This document shows positions 1 through 7,795 of a stretch of 64,000 nucleotides of DNA, piece after piece (position 1 is the stretch's first letter; each line of letters begins with the position of its first letter). The notes under the pieces are model-generated. The model made no database searches and was not told the DNA's origin. It saw only the letters and a program-made list of their open reading frames with translations. Made by a program: the position numbers and the translations under genes. The stretch is from Prevotella sp. Lineage in GTDB: Bacteria; Bacteroidota; Bacteroidia; Bacteroidales; Bacteroidaceae. Where the stretch lies: NCBI GenBank assembly GCA_021204905.1, contig JAJPYN010000004.1, forward strand, positions 1 through 64,000, read 5' to 3'.

Positions 1-30
1 TTGTCAATTGCCCCGGCGCGGGCAAGCGGA
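1..30 (+). repeat. 30-bp direct repeat, copy 1
   Basis: These 30 bases are identical to 1518-1547; the match stops at base 31 versus 1548. Because copy 1 begins at the window edge, the shared sequence may continue to the left. Both copies lie in intergenic DNA next to minus-strand genes. Function unknown. Confidence 0.8.
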
Positions 31-74
31 AACTAAGGTCGGGGAATCGCGGGCAAGGAAGAATTAAGGTCGGG

Positions 75-158
75 AAAAAACGGAGAGGGCCGGCGAACTG
101 CCTACTTTTTTGAATATTACATGCTTAGTTTCTCAAGCTGCCGGGCCCTCTCCTTTTT
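75..158 (-). terminator. Bidirectional hairpin terminator after the DUF1810 gene
   Basis: GGAGAGGGCCGGC (82-94) pairs with GCCGGGCCCTCTCC (140-153) with one bulged base. Read on the minus strand the stem is followed by T6; read on the plus strand it is followed by T5. It abuts the DUF1810 stop codon. The loop is long (about 45 nt). Confidence 0.6.
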
Positions 159-598
159 CATTGCGCGCCGAGTTTCGCCAACCTTTTCAGCGTCAGGGAT
201 TCCCTTTTCCCATTGAAGAAAACGTCGAGCGCATCGCCGAAAATATCGTTCGGCCGGATGCTGTCGAACAGCGTCATGCACGACCAGACCTTGAACGCGT
301 CGGTTACGCCGAAAATGCTCTTCACCGACATCGGGCTTTTCTCAAGCAACTCGCACGTCGCCTCGCGCAGCCGTCCGCCTAAAAAGGCATCATTCAAAAA
401 GGCGCGCGCCTCGGCCACGTCGTCAAACCCGTAGAAATCGGAGTTGTAACTGTGGCCGATGCCTTTGAGCATTGGGAAAACATACCACACCCAGCGTGTG
501 CGCCGCCGTCCGCCGCGAATCTCTTCAACCGCAGCCTCGTAACCGTTGTAGCGCGATGCCTGCGCCTCTTTGAATCGATTAAAATCGTAGTCCTCCAT
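158..598 (-). CDS. DUF1810 family protein
   Basis: A 146-residue soluble protein matching the DUF1810 family in full length. The family signature is visible: an N-terminal DFNRFKEAQ segment, a Trp-rich stretch WVWYVFPMLKGIGHS (about residues 37-51), then FYGFDDVAEARAFL and the C-terminal FGDALDVFF. No signal peptide or membrane segment. The biochemical function of the family is unknown. It is followed by a hairpin terminator and lies 53 bp downstream of the Sel1-repeat gene on the same strand, so co-transcription is possible. Confidence 0.85.
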   Translation of the reverse strand: MEDYDFNRFKEAQASRYNGYEAAVEEIRGGRRRTRWVWYVFPMLKGIGHSYNSDFYGFDDVAEARAFLNDAFLGGRLREATCELLEKSPMSVKSIFGVTDAFKVWSCMTLFDSIRPNDIFGDALDVFFNGKRESLTLKRLAKLGAQ

Positions 599-651
599 AT
601 TGATTTAATTGATTGGTTTTCAATGTATTAAAGTTGCTAAAGACCGCCGTT

Positions 652-1200
652 TTATTCCGAATGCTTAATGCGCCGCAACGCCGTTACCGCGCGCTCGTCA
701 CCCAGCCGGGCCGCACGTTTGAACCACCGCGCAGCCTCGCGCCGGTCGCTCTCCTCCACCCCCATGCCTTGAAGATAGCACAGGGCGAGGCTGTATTGCG
801 CAAACGCATAATTCCGCGCCGCAGCCTTGCGAAACCACGTCATCGCCTGCGCCGCATCGCGCGACACGCCTTTGCCGTCGAGGTAGCAGTTGCCCAAGCG
901 GTACATCGCCTCCGCGTGCCCTTGCGCCGCAGCTTTCATCCACCACGCCACCGCCGCCGCATAGTCGCGTGCCACACCCTCGCCGGCGAAATAGCACGCG
1001 CCGAGGTTGAACTGTTCCGTCGCCGACTCCGCGCGCACGCCCTTGCCCGAGAGCGCGGCATCAACGTTAAATATTAAAGGGATATCCTCGCGAAGAGCCG
1101 CCGATTTCTTTTTTCGCGCGCGCAAGGAAAAAAGGCAAGCGAGTACAACCGCCGCAAGCGCGAGGGCAATCAGGCAAATCCACATGTTGCAGTCCGGCAT
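652..1200 (-). CDS. Membrane-anchored Sel1-like (SLR) repeat protein
   Basis: A protein of about 182 residues starting at the Met of MPDCNMW; an in-frame Met eight codons upstream is also possible. One N-terminal membrane helix (about residues 6-28) is followed by basic residues, then three to four Sel1-type repeats with the typical spacing: FNLGACYFAGEGVARDYAAA, MYRLGNCYLDGKGVSRDAAQ, YSLALCYLQGMGV, each ending in AxxWxxKAA. Such solenoids mediate protein-protein contacts; the partner cannot be inferred. The gene reads toward the DUF1810 gene. Confidence 0.8.
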   Translation of the reverse strand: MPDCNMWICLIALALAAVVLACLFSLRARKKKSAALREDIPLIFNVDAALSGKGVRAESATEQFNLGACYFAGEGVARDYAAAVAWWMKAAAQGHAEAMYRLGNCYLDGKGVSRDAAQAMTWFRKAAARNYAFAQYSLALCYLQGMGVEESDRREAARWFKRAARLGDERAVTALRRIKHSE

Positions 1201-1261
1201 TTTTTCAAACCCGCCTCGGCTCAACAGCGGGCAACACTTCTCTTAAAATTGCTTTCAAGCA

Positions 1262-1416
1262 CAAACAAAAAAGCGAAATCGCCCTCGGCGTTGGTCACCG
1301 CCATGTTCGATGTTCCTTTTTCCGTAACGTTGGCACCGATAAGGGGTTCGTGTCCCCCCCTCGAGGACCCTGCCCGTTACAACAGCAGTCTGCGCCGAGA
1401 CGCCGGCACGAGGCAT
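1262..1416 (-). pseudogene. Relic of the N-terminus of a SusC-like TonB-dependent receptor
   Basis: From ATG at 1416 the minus strand reads MPRAGVSAQTAVVTGRVLEG. After a run of seven G (complement of 1354-1360) the sequence continues in another frame as HEPLIGANVTEKGTSN and then AVTNAEGDFAF. This is the carboxypeptidase-regulatory-like plug extension typical of SusC-type receptors (VTGRV..., EPLIGANV, EKGT, GxF). A frame change of one base at the G7 tract separates the two halves. Downstream of GDFAF the homology ends, so roughly 950 residues of a normal receptor are missing. Family assignment is from recognised motifs; that it is dead is inference from the missing body. Confidence 0.7.
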
Positions 1417-1628
1417 AAAAAGTTAAATTTTACGACAAAATTCAATTGAATGCAATTGAAACGAAGGCGAGGGGAAACCTTTTGCGCCGTTGCCGATAGC
1501 CTGAGCCGATGTTGTAGTTGTCAATTGCCCCGGCGCGGGCAAGCGGAGCCATCATCCCTTCATCAACAGCCGGGACTTTGACTCCTCGAAAAAAATGAAT
1601 TTGAAAAAACGCTGCCCAACGGCACGGC
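1417..1628. other. Intergenic region with one repeat copy, no gene seen
   Basis: This stretch lies between the receptor relic and the pheS terminator. The minus strand has a 77-codon open frame (1442-1675) that I do not accept as a gene. It contains the second copy of the 30-bp repeat. At 1455 there is an ATTGAAACGAAGGCGA motif resembling the left end of the 102-bp element described elsewhere, but its right end is not present. Confidence 0.5.
1518..1547 (+). repeat. 30-bp direct repeat, copy 2
   Basis: Identical to bases 1-30. The flanks to the right differ (AGCC... here, AACT... in copy 1). The left flank here is GATGTTGTAG. Confidence 0.8.
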
Positions 1629-1650
1629 AAAACCCCGGCCGCCGGGGCGG
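1629..1650 (-). terminator. pheS intrinsic terminator
   Basis: On the minus strand CCCCGG-CGG-CCGGGG (1633-1647) is followed directly by TTTT (1629-1632), about 25 bp past the pheS stop codon. Confidence 0.7.
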
Positions 1651-1671
1651 GATAATTCGCGCAAGCAACTG

Positions 1672-2709
1672 TCAATCAGCCGATTGGAACTCGCGCAAGA
1701 AACGGACATCGTTCTCGGAGAACATTCGCAGGTCCGACACGCGGTATTTCAAATTGGCAATGCGCTCCACGCCCATGCCGAAGGCGTAACCGGTGTAAAC
1801 GGCGGGGTCGATGCCGCAAGCGGCAAGCACGTTCGGGTCCACCATGCCGCAACCGAGAATCTCCACCCAGCCGGTGTGCTTGCAGAACGCGCAACCCTTG
1901 CCGCCGCAGATGTGGCAACTGATGTCCATCTCCGCCGACGGTTCGGTGAACGGGAAGTAGCTCGGGCGCAGGCGAATCTTCGTTTCTTCGCCGAACATCT
2001 CGCGCGCGAAAATCAATAATGCTTGCTTTAAGTCGCTGAAACTCACGTCTTTATCGACGTAAAGGCCCTCCACCTGATGGAAGAAGCAATGCGCGCGGGC
2101 CGAGATCGCTTCGTTGCGGTACACGCGGCCGGGGCACAGCACGCGCACGGGCGGCTGGTGGGTCGACAGGTAATGGCTCTGGTCGTTCGACGTGTGCGAG
2201 CGCAGCAGGACATTCTTCGTAACATCCGACTCGTGCTCGCGGACAAAGAACGTGTCCTGCATGTCGCGCGCGGGGTGGTCGGCAGCGAAGTTAAGGTTTG
2301 TAAAAATGTTCAGGTCGTCGTCGATCTCGGGGCCGCCGGCGAGCGAGAACCCCATACGTTGGAAAATCGAGATAATCTTGTTTTGCACAAGTGTCAGCGG
2401 ATGGCGCGTTCCCAATTGCACGGGGTAGGCCGAGCGCGTCAGGTCGATCTGTCCGTCGCTCTTGTCGCCGCTTTCCGCCTGCGCCTTCAGCGCGTTAATC
2501 TTCTCCTGAATTGCCGTTTTCAGCTCGTTAAGCTTCTGCCCGACGACCCTTTTTTCTTCCGCCGGCACGCTGCGAAACTCCTCCATCAGTCCCGCCAGCA
2601 CGCCCTTTCGCGAGAGGTATTTCACGCGCAACGCCTCGGCTTCCTGCGCCGTCCGCGCCTCGAATGCCGCCGTTTCTGCCAGCAGCGCGCTTATCTTTTC
2701 CAAAATCAT
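1672..2709 (-). CDS. pheS: Phenylalanine--tRNA ligase alpha subunit
   Basis: Class II aminoacyl-tRNA synthetase subunit that charges tRNA-Phe as an alpha2beta2 enzyme with PheT (not in this window). The 345-residue product starts at MILEKISALLAE, the usual PheS start; the open frame extends 18 codons upstream but those lie over the promoter. An N-terminal coiled-coil tRNA-binding arm (about residues 1-85) precedes the catalytic domain with motif 2 region GRVYRNEAISARAHCFFHQVEG and the C-terminal motif 3 YAFGMGVERIANLKYRVSDLR. There is a Cys-rich insert (CHICGGKGCAFCKHTGW) common in bacterial PheS. A Bacteroidetes promoter lies just upstream and a terminator downstream, so it looks monocistronic. 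Confidence 0.97.
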   Translation of the reverse strand: MILEKISALLAETAAFEARTAQEAEALRVKYLSRKGVLAGLMEEFRSVPAEEKRVVGQKLNELKTAIQEKINALKAQAESGDKSDGQIDLTRSAYPVQLGTRHPLTLVQNKIISIFQRMGFSLAGGPEIDDDLNIFTNLNFAADHPARDMQDTFFVREHESDVTKNVLLRSHTSNDQSHYLSTHQPPVRVLCPGRVYRNEAISARAHCFFHQVEGLYVDKDVSFSDLKQALLIFAREMFGEETKIRLRPSYFPFTEPSAEMDISCHICGGKGCAFCKHTGWVEILGCGMVDPNVLAACGIDPAVYTGYAFGMGVERIANLKYRVSDLRMFSENDVRFLREFQSAD

Positions 2710-2733
2710 AGCCTTGCCTTTTTTTCGTTGCCG

Positions 2734-2764
2734 CAAAGGTAGCGCAAAAAGCGACAAGCACAAA
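2734..2764 (-). promoter_or_regulatory. pheS promoter (Bacteroidetes type)
   Basis: On the minus strand TTTG (2764-2761), 19 bases, TACCTTTG (2741-2734), an exact fit to TTTG-N19-TAnnTTTG, 25 bp upstream of the pheS ATG. Confidence 0.65.
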
Positions 2765-2828
2765 GCAATGCCGCGAAATTTGCATAGTAAAAAGCGCTGC
2801 GCATTTCACGCGTTTTAATAAAAGTTTA

Positions 2829-2836
2829 TAATTTTG
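2829..2836 (+). promoter_or_regulatory. -7 element for the DUF4348 lipoprotein gene
   Basis: TAATTTTG matches TAnnTTTG. Its position supports a translation start downstream, at 2852 or 2858. No clear TTTG is seen at -33. Confidence 0.5.
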
Positions 2837-2851
2837 CGGCGAAAAAGCGCG

Positions 2852-3703
2852 ATGCTGATGAAAAGCCTGTTTTTGATTGTTGCAACGTGCGCGCTGTGCC
2901 TTGCGATGGCGTGCTGCACGGGGCGTACTGTGCCGGCGGAGGAGCCTTCCGGCGCGGAGGAGGCTGCGGATGAGGCGCGCATCGATTCGTTTATTTACGA
3001 TGTCGAGGAAGATGTCTCCGCACCCATGCCCGCCGCTGCCGACGAGCTTTTCGACGATTTCATTTTCAACTTCGCCTCCAGCGCGCGCCTTCAGATGAGC
3101 CGCATCGCCTTCCCGCTTGTCCATCGCCGCGGCACGCGCACCGACACTATCAGCAGCGGCAAATGGGAGATGAACCGTTTCTTCATGGACCGCGATTTCT
3201 ACACGCTCATCCTCGACGACGAGATGCAGGCCGAGAACACGGAAGACACCGCTGTCAGCCGCGCCGCCGTGGAGAAAATCTACCTTGAAAGCGGCTACAT
3301 CACGCGCTACGATTTCGAGCGTAAGGCCGGCAAATGGATGATGACGGCGGTGTGCGACACGACATGGCACGGTACGGCAGCCGGCGATTTCCTCGCGTTC
3401 TATGCGCGCTTCGCCGTCGACACGCTGTTTCAGGAGGCGAGCATCCAAAACCCGCTGGCGTTCACCGGCCCCGACCCCGACGACGATTTCGCCGAGATGG
3501 AAGGGCTGATTATGGCGGAGCAATGGGCAAGTTTCGCGCCGGACCTGCCGCGCGGCACGATGTACTGCGTCATCCACGGTGCGCCGCCGCGCAGCACGCA
3601 GAAGAAAGTGTTCGTCATCCGCGGCATCGCCAACGGCCTCGAGACATCGATGGTGTTCCGCAAACGCGAGGGCAAATGGAAGTTGACGAAGCTGTCGATT
3701 TAA
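2852..3703 (+). CDS. DUF4348 domain-containing lipoprotein
   Basis: A protein of about 283 residues with an N-terminal signal peptide ending in a lipobox-like segment (LAMACC), an acidic linker rich in Glu and Ala, and then a DUF4348 body beginning at DELFDDFIFNFASSARLQMSRIAFPL. The C-terminal half ends with FVIRGIANGLETSMVFRKREGKWKLTKL, the pattern of a curved-sheet NTF2-like fold. Role unknown; probably an exported, lipid-anchored protein. It is followed 15 bp later by murB and may share its transcript. Start choice (2852 against 2858) is uncertain; the extension to 2834 overlaps the promoter and is unlikely. Confidence 0.8.
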   Translation: MLMKSLFLIVATCALCLAMACCTGRTVPAEEPSGAEEAADEARIDSFIYDVEEDVSAPMPAAADELFDDFIFNFASSARLQMSRIAFPLVHRRGTRTDTISSGKWEMNRFFMDRDFYTLILDDEMQAENTEDTAVSRAAVEKIYLESGYITRYDFERKAGKWMMTAVCDTTWHGTAAGDFLAFYARFAVDTLFQEASIQNPLAFTGPDPDDDFAEMEGLIMAEQWASFAPDLPRGTMYCVIHGAPPRSTQKKVFVIRGIANGLETSMVFRKREGKWKLTKLSI

Positions 3704-3718
3704 GCCGTTTTTTAAGCC

Positions 3719-4726
3719 ATGACCGACGAGGCGCAATATAATCTTCTTTCGCATAACACCTTCGGAATCAGCGTGTTATGCCGCCGCTTCGTCGAGATAG
3801 ACAATGCTGAAGAGGCAAAGGAATTCCTGCCTGAAATATCGCGCGAAAGGCTGTTGTTTCTCGGCGGCGGCAGCAATATTTTGTTCACGAAAGACTTCGA
3901 CGGCACGGTGGTGCGCTCGGCCGTTCGCGGCATTAAGGCGGAGGCGGAGGGGCGAGACGTGATGCTCCATTGCGGCAGCGGCGAAAGGTGGGACGACGTG
4001 GCGGCGTTCGCGGTGAACCATCATTTCTACGGTGCGGAGAACCTGTCGCACATCCCCGGCGACACGGGTGCGGCGGCGGTGCAAAACATCGGGGCTTACG
4101 GTGCGGAGATCGGGCCGCTGGTGGAGAGCGTTACGGCGGTCGAGACGGCGAGCGGAAAGCTTGTAAACATTGGTCGCGGCGAGTGCGAATACGCCTATCG
4201 CAGCAGCCGTTTCAAGCGCGACTGGCGCGGGCGTTTTTTCATCACGGGCGTAACGCTCAGGCTCAGCCGCGAGTACCGTCCGCAGCTCGATTACGGCAAC
4301 ATCCGCGGGGCGCTGGAGGCAAGGAAAATCGACTTCCCCACGGCGGAGCAGTTGCGCGAGACGATCATCGCCATCCGCGACGCGAAATTGCCCGACCCGA
4401 CGAAGCTGGGCAATGCCGGTTCGTTTTTCATGAACCCCGTTGTGGCGCAAGACTTTGCTGACGAATTGCTGCGCGAAAATCCGGGCATGCCTGTGTTTGC
4501 TGCGGCTGACGGGCGGGCGAAGTTGTCGGCGGGCTGGATGATTGAGGCGTGCGGCTGGAAGGGCAAGCGGCTCGGCAGGGCGGGCGTTTACGCGAAGCAG
4601 GCGTTGGCACTGGTTAACTGCGGCGGGGCTTCGGGCGAAGAGATTCTTGCGCTTGCGAGGGCTGTTCAGCGCAACGTGCGGGAGCGTTTCGGCGTGGAGC
4701 TTGTTCCCGAGGTCAACATTTTTTAG
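3719..4726 (+). CDS. murB: UDP-N-acetylenolpyruvoylglucosamine reductase
   Basis: FAD-dependent cytoplasmic enzyme that reduces UDP-GlcNAc-enolpyruvate to UDP-MurNAc in peptidoglycan synthesis. The 335-residue length and layout fit the longer, E. coli-like MurB type. Visible features: FAD-binding LFLGGGSNILFT (about residues 43-54), GAENLSHIPGDTGAAAVQNIGAYGAEI (FAD pyrophosphate contact), catalytic serine region GNAGSFFMNPV (about 232-242), and a C-terminal Glu in LVPEVNIF. The tight 15-bp spacing after the DUF4348 gene suggests co-transcription. Confidence 0.96.
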   Translation: MTDEAQYNLLSHNTFGISVLCRRFVEIDNAEEAKEFLPEISRERLLFLGGGSNILFTKDFDGTVVRSAVRGIKAEAEGRDVMLHCGSGERWDDVAAFAVNHHFYGAENLSHIPGDTGAAAVQNIGAYGAEIGPLVESVTAVETASGKLVNIGRGECEYAYRSSRFKRDWRGRFFITGVTLRLSREYRPQLDYGNIRGALEARKIDFPTAEQLRETIIAIRDAKLPDPTKLGNAGSFFMNPVVAQDFADELLRENPGMPVFAAADGRAKLSAGWMIEACGWKGKRLGRAGVYAKQALALVNCGGASGEEILALARAVQRNVRERFGVELVPEVNIF

Positions 4727-4776
4727 CCAAACCTAATTTTTCAGCTAAGCCTGATTTTTAGCGCAAGCCTTTTCTT
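4727..4776. other. Short tandem repeat after murB
   Basis: AGCCAAACCTAATTTTTC is followed at once by a near-copy, AGCTAAGCCTGATTTTTA. Right after it CGCAAG (4762-4767) and CTTGCG (4774-4779) can form a hairpin at the right end of the 102-bp element. No T-run follows the stem, so it is not a clear terminator. Confidence 0.45.
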
Positions 4777-4878
4777 GCGAGCGAAGTTCGGCATCGGCAA
4801 AGTTTATCTTAGTTGCTACTGTAATGCTGCTCAATTGTGCGGCAGCATCGTTTTTGTCAGCGTTTGGTTCGTTTCAAC
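4777..4878 (-). repeat. 102-bp interspersed element, copy A
   Basis: Read on the minus strand it runs from GTTGAAACGAACCAAACGC to CGCTCGC and contains the core ATTACAGTAGCAACTAAGA. It differs from copy B (38369-38470) at 11 of 102 positions by manual alignment. A central hairpin ATGCTGC/GCAGCAT is present. In the plus direction an open frame reads YLSCYCNAAQL and VFVSVWFVST, conserved in copy B and echoed in copy E, but I do not claim it is translated here. Confidence 0.8.
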
Positions 4879-4942
4879 GTTTGTGCTTGTTTTTTACCGG
4901 GGTTTGAGCAATCATTTAAATCCGTTAATGCGCGTTAATCTC

Positions 4943-4973
4943 TTGGAAACGGGCTTGTTTTGTACTATCTTTG
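4943..4973 (+). promoter_or_regulatory. ftsX promoter
   Basis: TATCTTTG at 4966-4973 with TTGG about 20 bases upstream, 50 bp before the GTG start of ftsX. Confidence 0.55.
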
Positions 4974-5023
4974 CACGTTGATTTTGCGGCACACAATTTT
5001 TTAAAAAGAAACCCCTCATTAGC

Positions 5024-5905
5024 GTGGCGAAGAAAAGGAAGAAATACAATCGGCGGCGGCGTTCGTTCCAGGCTGTTACGCTGTGCATCAGTACGGCGAT
5101 GGTGCTTGTGCTTGTCGGCGTGGTTGTGCTGAGCGTGCTTACGGCGCGGAATTTGTCGGCGTATGTTCAGGAGAATTTTGTGGTAACGATGACGCTGGAG
5201 GACGAGATGACGAGTGCCGAATGCGCGCAGTTGCAGAAGTTGATGCGCGGCAAAAGATACGTGAAAGGCGTGGAGTTTATCAGTAAGGAGCAGGCTTTGG
5301 CGGAGCAGACGGCGGCGATGGGCACGGACCCGACGGAGTTTATCGGCGTGAACCCGTTTATGGCATCGATCGAGCTGCGGTTGTGGGCGGCGTATGCGAA
5401 CAGCGACTCGCTGCGGTGGATTCAGAAGGACATCGAACGGTGCGCGAAGGTGAGTGAGGTAACCTACCAGCGCGATTTGATGGACTCGGTGAACAGCAAC
5501 CTGCGGAAGACGAACATTGTGCTGCTGGCGCTGGCGTTCTTGCTGACGTGCATCTCGTTTACATTGATTAACAATACCGTTCGCTTGGGCGTTTATGCGC
5601 GGCGGTTTAACATTCACACGATGAAGCTTGTGGGCGCGTCGTGGGGCTTCATCCGTGCGCCGTTTGTAAGGCAGGGCGTGCTTACCGGCGCGCTGTCCGC
5701 GATTATTGCCGACGGTGTGCTCGCGGCCTGTGTTTACACGATGTTCCGCTATGAACCCAACATCCGCACGATCCTGACGTGGGACATCCTTGCGGCCACG
5801 GGCGTGTTTGTTTTCGTGTTCGGCCTGCTGCTGACGTGGCTGTGCACGCACGTTTGCGTAACGCGCTTTCTGCGGATGAAGGCGGGTCAATTGTACAACA
5901 TTTAG
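5024..5905 (+). CDS. ftsX: Cell division protein FtsX
   Basis: Inner-membrane partner of the FtsE ATPase that activates septal peptidoglycan hydrolases. The 293-residue protein starts at a GTG codon (MAKKRKKYNRRRR). Topology: basic N-terminus, membrane helix about residues 17-40, a periplasmic domain with NFVVTMTLEDEMTSAECAQL (about 50-160), then three helices (about 165-185, 215-235, 255-280). The conserved cytoplasmic loop MKLVGASWGFIRAPFVRQG lies between helices 2 and 3. It heads the collinear run ftsX-DUF3098-uppP-truB-queA, a gene order I associate with Bacteroidetes. ftsE is not in the window. Confidence 0.93.
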   Translation: MAKKRKKYNRRRRSFQAVTLCISTAMVLVLVGVVVLSVLTARNLSAYVQENFVVTMTLEDEMTSAECAQLQKLMRGKRYVKGVEFISKEQALAEQTAAMGTDPTEFIGVNPFMASIELRLWAAYANSDSLRWIQKDIERCAKVSEVTYQRDLMDSVNSNLRKTNIVLLALAFLLTCISFTLINNTVRLGVYARRFNIHTMKLVGASWGFIRAPFVRQGVLTGALSAIIADGVLAACVYTMFRYEPNIRTILTWDILAATGVFVFVFGLLLTWLCTHVCVTRFLRMKAGQLYNI

Positions 5906-5926
5906 AAATATATTTTAACAAGCGTT

Positions 5927-6175
5927 TTGAAAAAAGAGAATTTTGCATTCAGGAAAGCGAACTACGTGCTGATGGCGGTGAGCATGATTGTGGTCATTGC
6001 GGGTTTCGTGCTGATGAGCGGCGGGGAGTCGACCCCCGAGGCTTACGACGCGTCGATTTTCAGCACGTTGCGCGTCAAGGTGGCTCCGGTGGTGGCATTT
6101 ATCGGTTTTGTGATGATGATTTTCGCGATAATGTACAGTCCGAAGAAGGGCCGGGGCGAGAATGAAAAGGATTAG
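5927..6175 (+). CDS. DUF3098 small membrane protein
   Basis: An 82-residue protein with a TTG start (MKKENFAFRKANYVLMAVS). Two membrane helices (about residues 13-31 and 48-68) and a charged C-terminus fit DUF3098. In Bacteroidetes this family sits between ftsX and uppP, as here, so a role at the cell envelope or divisome is plausible but unproven. It is 21 bp after ftsX and 52 bp before uppP. Confidence 0.85.
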   Translation: MKKENFAFRKANYVLMAVSMIVVIAGFVLMSGGESTPEAYDASIFSTLRVKVAPVVAFIGFVMMIFAIMYSPKKGRGENEKD

Positions 6176-6227
6176 GTTTTTGCCGGTGCTGACGGCGGAA
6201 ATCGCGTTTTATTAACAAATTTTTGCG

Positions 6228-7034
6228 ATGGACTGGATTCAGGCGTTGTTGCTGGGGATTGTACAGGGACTGACGGAATATTTGCCCGTGTCGAGCTCGG
6301 GCCATTTGGAGTTGGGCAAGGCGCTGCTCGGCGCGGAGGCGGGCGGCTTGCGGTTCGATATAATCGTGCATGTGGCGACGGTGCTGTCGACGCTGGCGGT
6401 GCTGTGGAAAGAGATTGCTTGGCTGTTTCGCGGGCTGTTCCGCTGGCAATGGAACGACGAGACGCGCTACATTGCGGCGATAATCATTTCGATGATACCC
6501 GTCGCTGTCGTCGGCGTGTTTTTCAAAGATGCGGTGGAGGCGCTTTACAGCGGTTGCGTGGTGCGCGTAACGGGTATCTGCCTGATTATTACGGCGTTAC
6601 TGCTGGCGTTGGCGCATTATTTCCCCGACGGTTTCTCGCGCAAGCCTGCCGAAAAGGTGTCGCCGCTGAACGCGCTAGTCATCGGCATCGCGCAAGCCTG
6701 TGCGGTGTTGCCGGGACTGAGCCGCTCGGGCAGCACCATCGCAACGGGTCTGCTGCTCGGCGTGGACAGGCGGCGCATGGCGCAGTTCTCATTCATAATG
6801 GTCATCCCGCCGATTCTGGGCGAGGCGCTGCTTGACTTCAAGGACCTTGCCGCGCCGGGTGCTGCGGCGGAGGAAGCGTTACCCGTGGCGTCAGCTATAA
6901 TTGGTTTCGCGGCGGCGTTCGTGTTCGGCTGCCTTGCGTGCAAATGGATGATTGCATTAGTGAAAAAATGCAGGTTGATCTGGTTCGCGGCGTACTGCCT
7001 CATTGTTGGCTGCGCGGCGCTGGTTTGTTCGTAA
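6228..7034 (+). CDS. uppP: Undecaprenyl-diphosphatase
   Basis: Integral membrane enzyme (BacA/UppP family) that dephosphorylates undecaprenyl diphosphate to recycle the lipid carrier for peptidoglycan and polysaccharides; associated with bacitracin resistance. The 268-residue protein carries both active-site signatures: GLTEYLPVSSSGH (residues 14-26, with the catalytic Glu) and PGLSRSGSTI (about 163-172, with the catalytic Arg). About eight hydrophobic segments are visible. Confidence 0.96.
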   Translation: MDWIQALLLGIVQGLTEYLPVSSSGHLELGKALLGAEAGGLRFDIIVHVATVLSTLAVLWKEIAWLFRGLFRWQWNDETRYIAAIIISMIPVAVVGVFFKDAVEALYSGCVVRVTGICLIITALLLALAHYFPDGFSRKPAEKVSPLNALVIGIAQACAVLPGLSRSGSTIATGLLLGVDRRRMAQFSFIMVIPPILGEALLDFKDLAAPGAAAEEALPVASAIIGFAAAFVFGCLACKWMIALVKKCRLIWFAAYCLIVGCAALVCS

Positions 7035-7046
7035 ACAAAGGGCGGG

Positions 7047-7760
7047 ATGGACATCCGCGAAGGTGAAATAATTTGCATCAACAAGCCTTACGGGATGACG
7101 AGTTTCGCCGCCCTTGCGTTCGTGCGCACACGCCTGTCGCGAGCCTTGGGCGTGAAGCGCGTGAAAATCGGGCATGCCGGCACGCTCGACCCGTTGGCCA
7201 CAGGCGTGCTCGTCCTTTGCACGGGTAAGGCTACGAAGCGCATCGGCGAGCTGCAAAACGAGGGCAAGGAATACACGGCGACGCTGCAGTTCGGTGCGAC
7301 GACGGCCTCGTTCGACATGGAGCATCCCGAGAGCGAACGGTTTCCCACTGACGGCGTGAACGAGGACAGTTTGCGCGAGGTACTGAAAAGCTTTACAGGC
7401 GAGATAATGCAAGTGCCGCCGGCGTTCTCGGCGTGTTACATCGGCGGCGAGCGCGCTTACGACCTTGCGAGGCGAGGCGAGGCGGAGGAACCTGCTGCGA
7501 AGCGCGTGAGGATTGACTCTATCGAGCTGCTTGCTTTCGACGACGATGCCAAGCGCGCAACTATCCGCGTGGCTTGCGGCAAAGGCACTTACATCCGCGC
7601 ACTGGCTCGAGATATTGGCCGCGCACTGGGCTCCGGCGCGTATCTGACGCAGCTCACACGCACCCGCGCGGGCAACGTCCGGATTGAGGATTGCCTGACG
7701 CTCGACGAGTTTCCCGCGTGGCTTTCAAAGCAGACATTAAAGCCTTACAACACTGATTAA
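7047..7760 (+). CDS. truB: tRNA pseudouridine(55) synthase
   Basis: Converts U55 of the tRNA T-loop to pseudouridine. The 237-residue protein has the N-terminal INKPYGMTSF motif and catalytic Asp48 in HAGTLDPLATG, followed by TKRIGELQNEGKEYTATLQFG. Later conserved blocks are VPPAFSACYIGGERAYDLAR (the KxxGxRAYelAR equivalent) and CGKGTYIRALARDIG. It starts 12 bp after uppP, so the two are probably co-transcribed. Confidence 0.97.
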   Translation: MDIREGEIICINKPYGMTSFAALAFVRTRLSRALGVKRVKIGHAGTLDPLATGVLVLCTGKATKRIGELQNEGKEYTATLQFGATTASFDMEHPESERFPTDGVNEDSLREVLKSFTGEIMQVPPAFSACYIGGERAYDLARRGEAEEPAAKRVRIDSIELLAFDDDAKRATIRVACGKGTYIRALARDIGRALGSGAYLTQLTRTRAGNVRIEDCLTLDEFPAWLSKQTLKPYNTD

Positions 7761-7795
7761 CAACAACTTACGATTTTTTTGAAACGAATAAATTC

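Noticed and set aside
1455..1545. Seventh copy of the 102-bp element
   Set aside because: The left block ATTGAAACGAAGGCGA matches, but the core at the expected distance reads GTTGTAGTTGTCAA, which does not match AGTAGCAAC.
1442..1675. 77-codon minus-strand open frame next to pheS
   Set aside because: It overlaps the pheS terminator and stop codon and half of it lies in the repeat region; no family is recognised.
4775..4981. 68-codon plus-strand open frame between murB and ftsX
   Set aside because: It is the open frame of element copy A and continues over the ftsX promoter; shared peptide with copy B reflects repeat homology, not shown coding.
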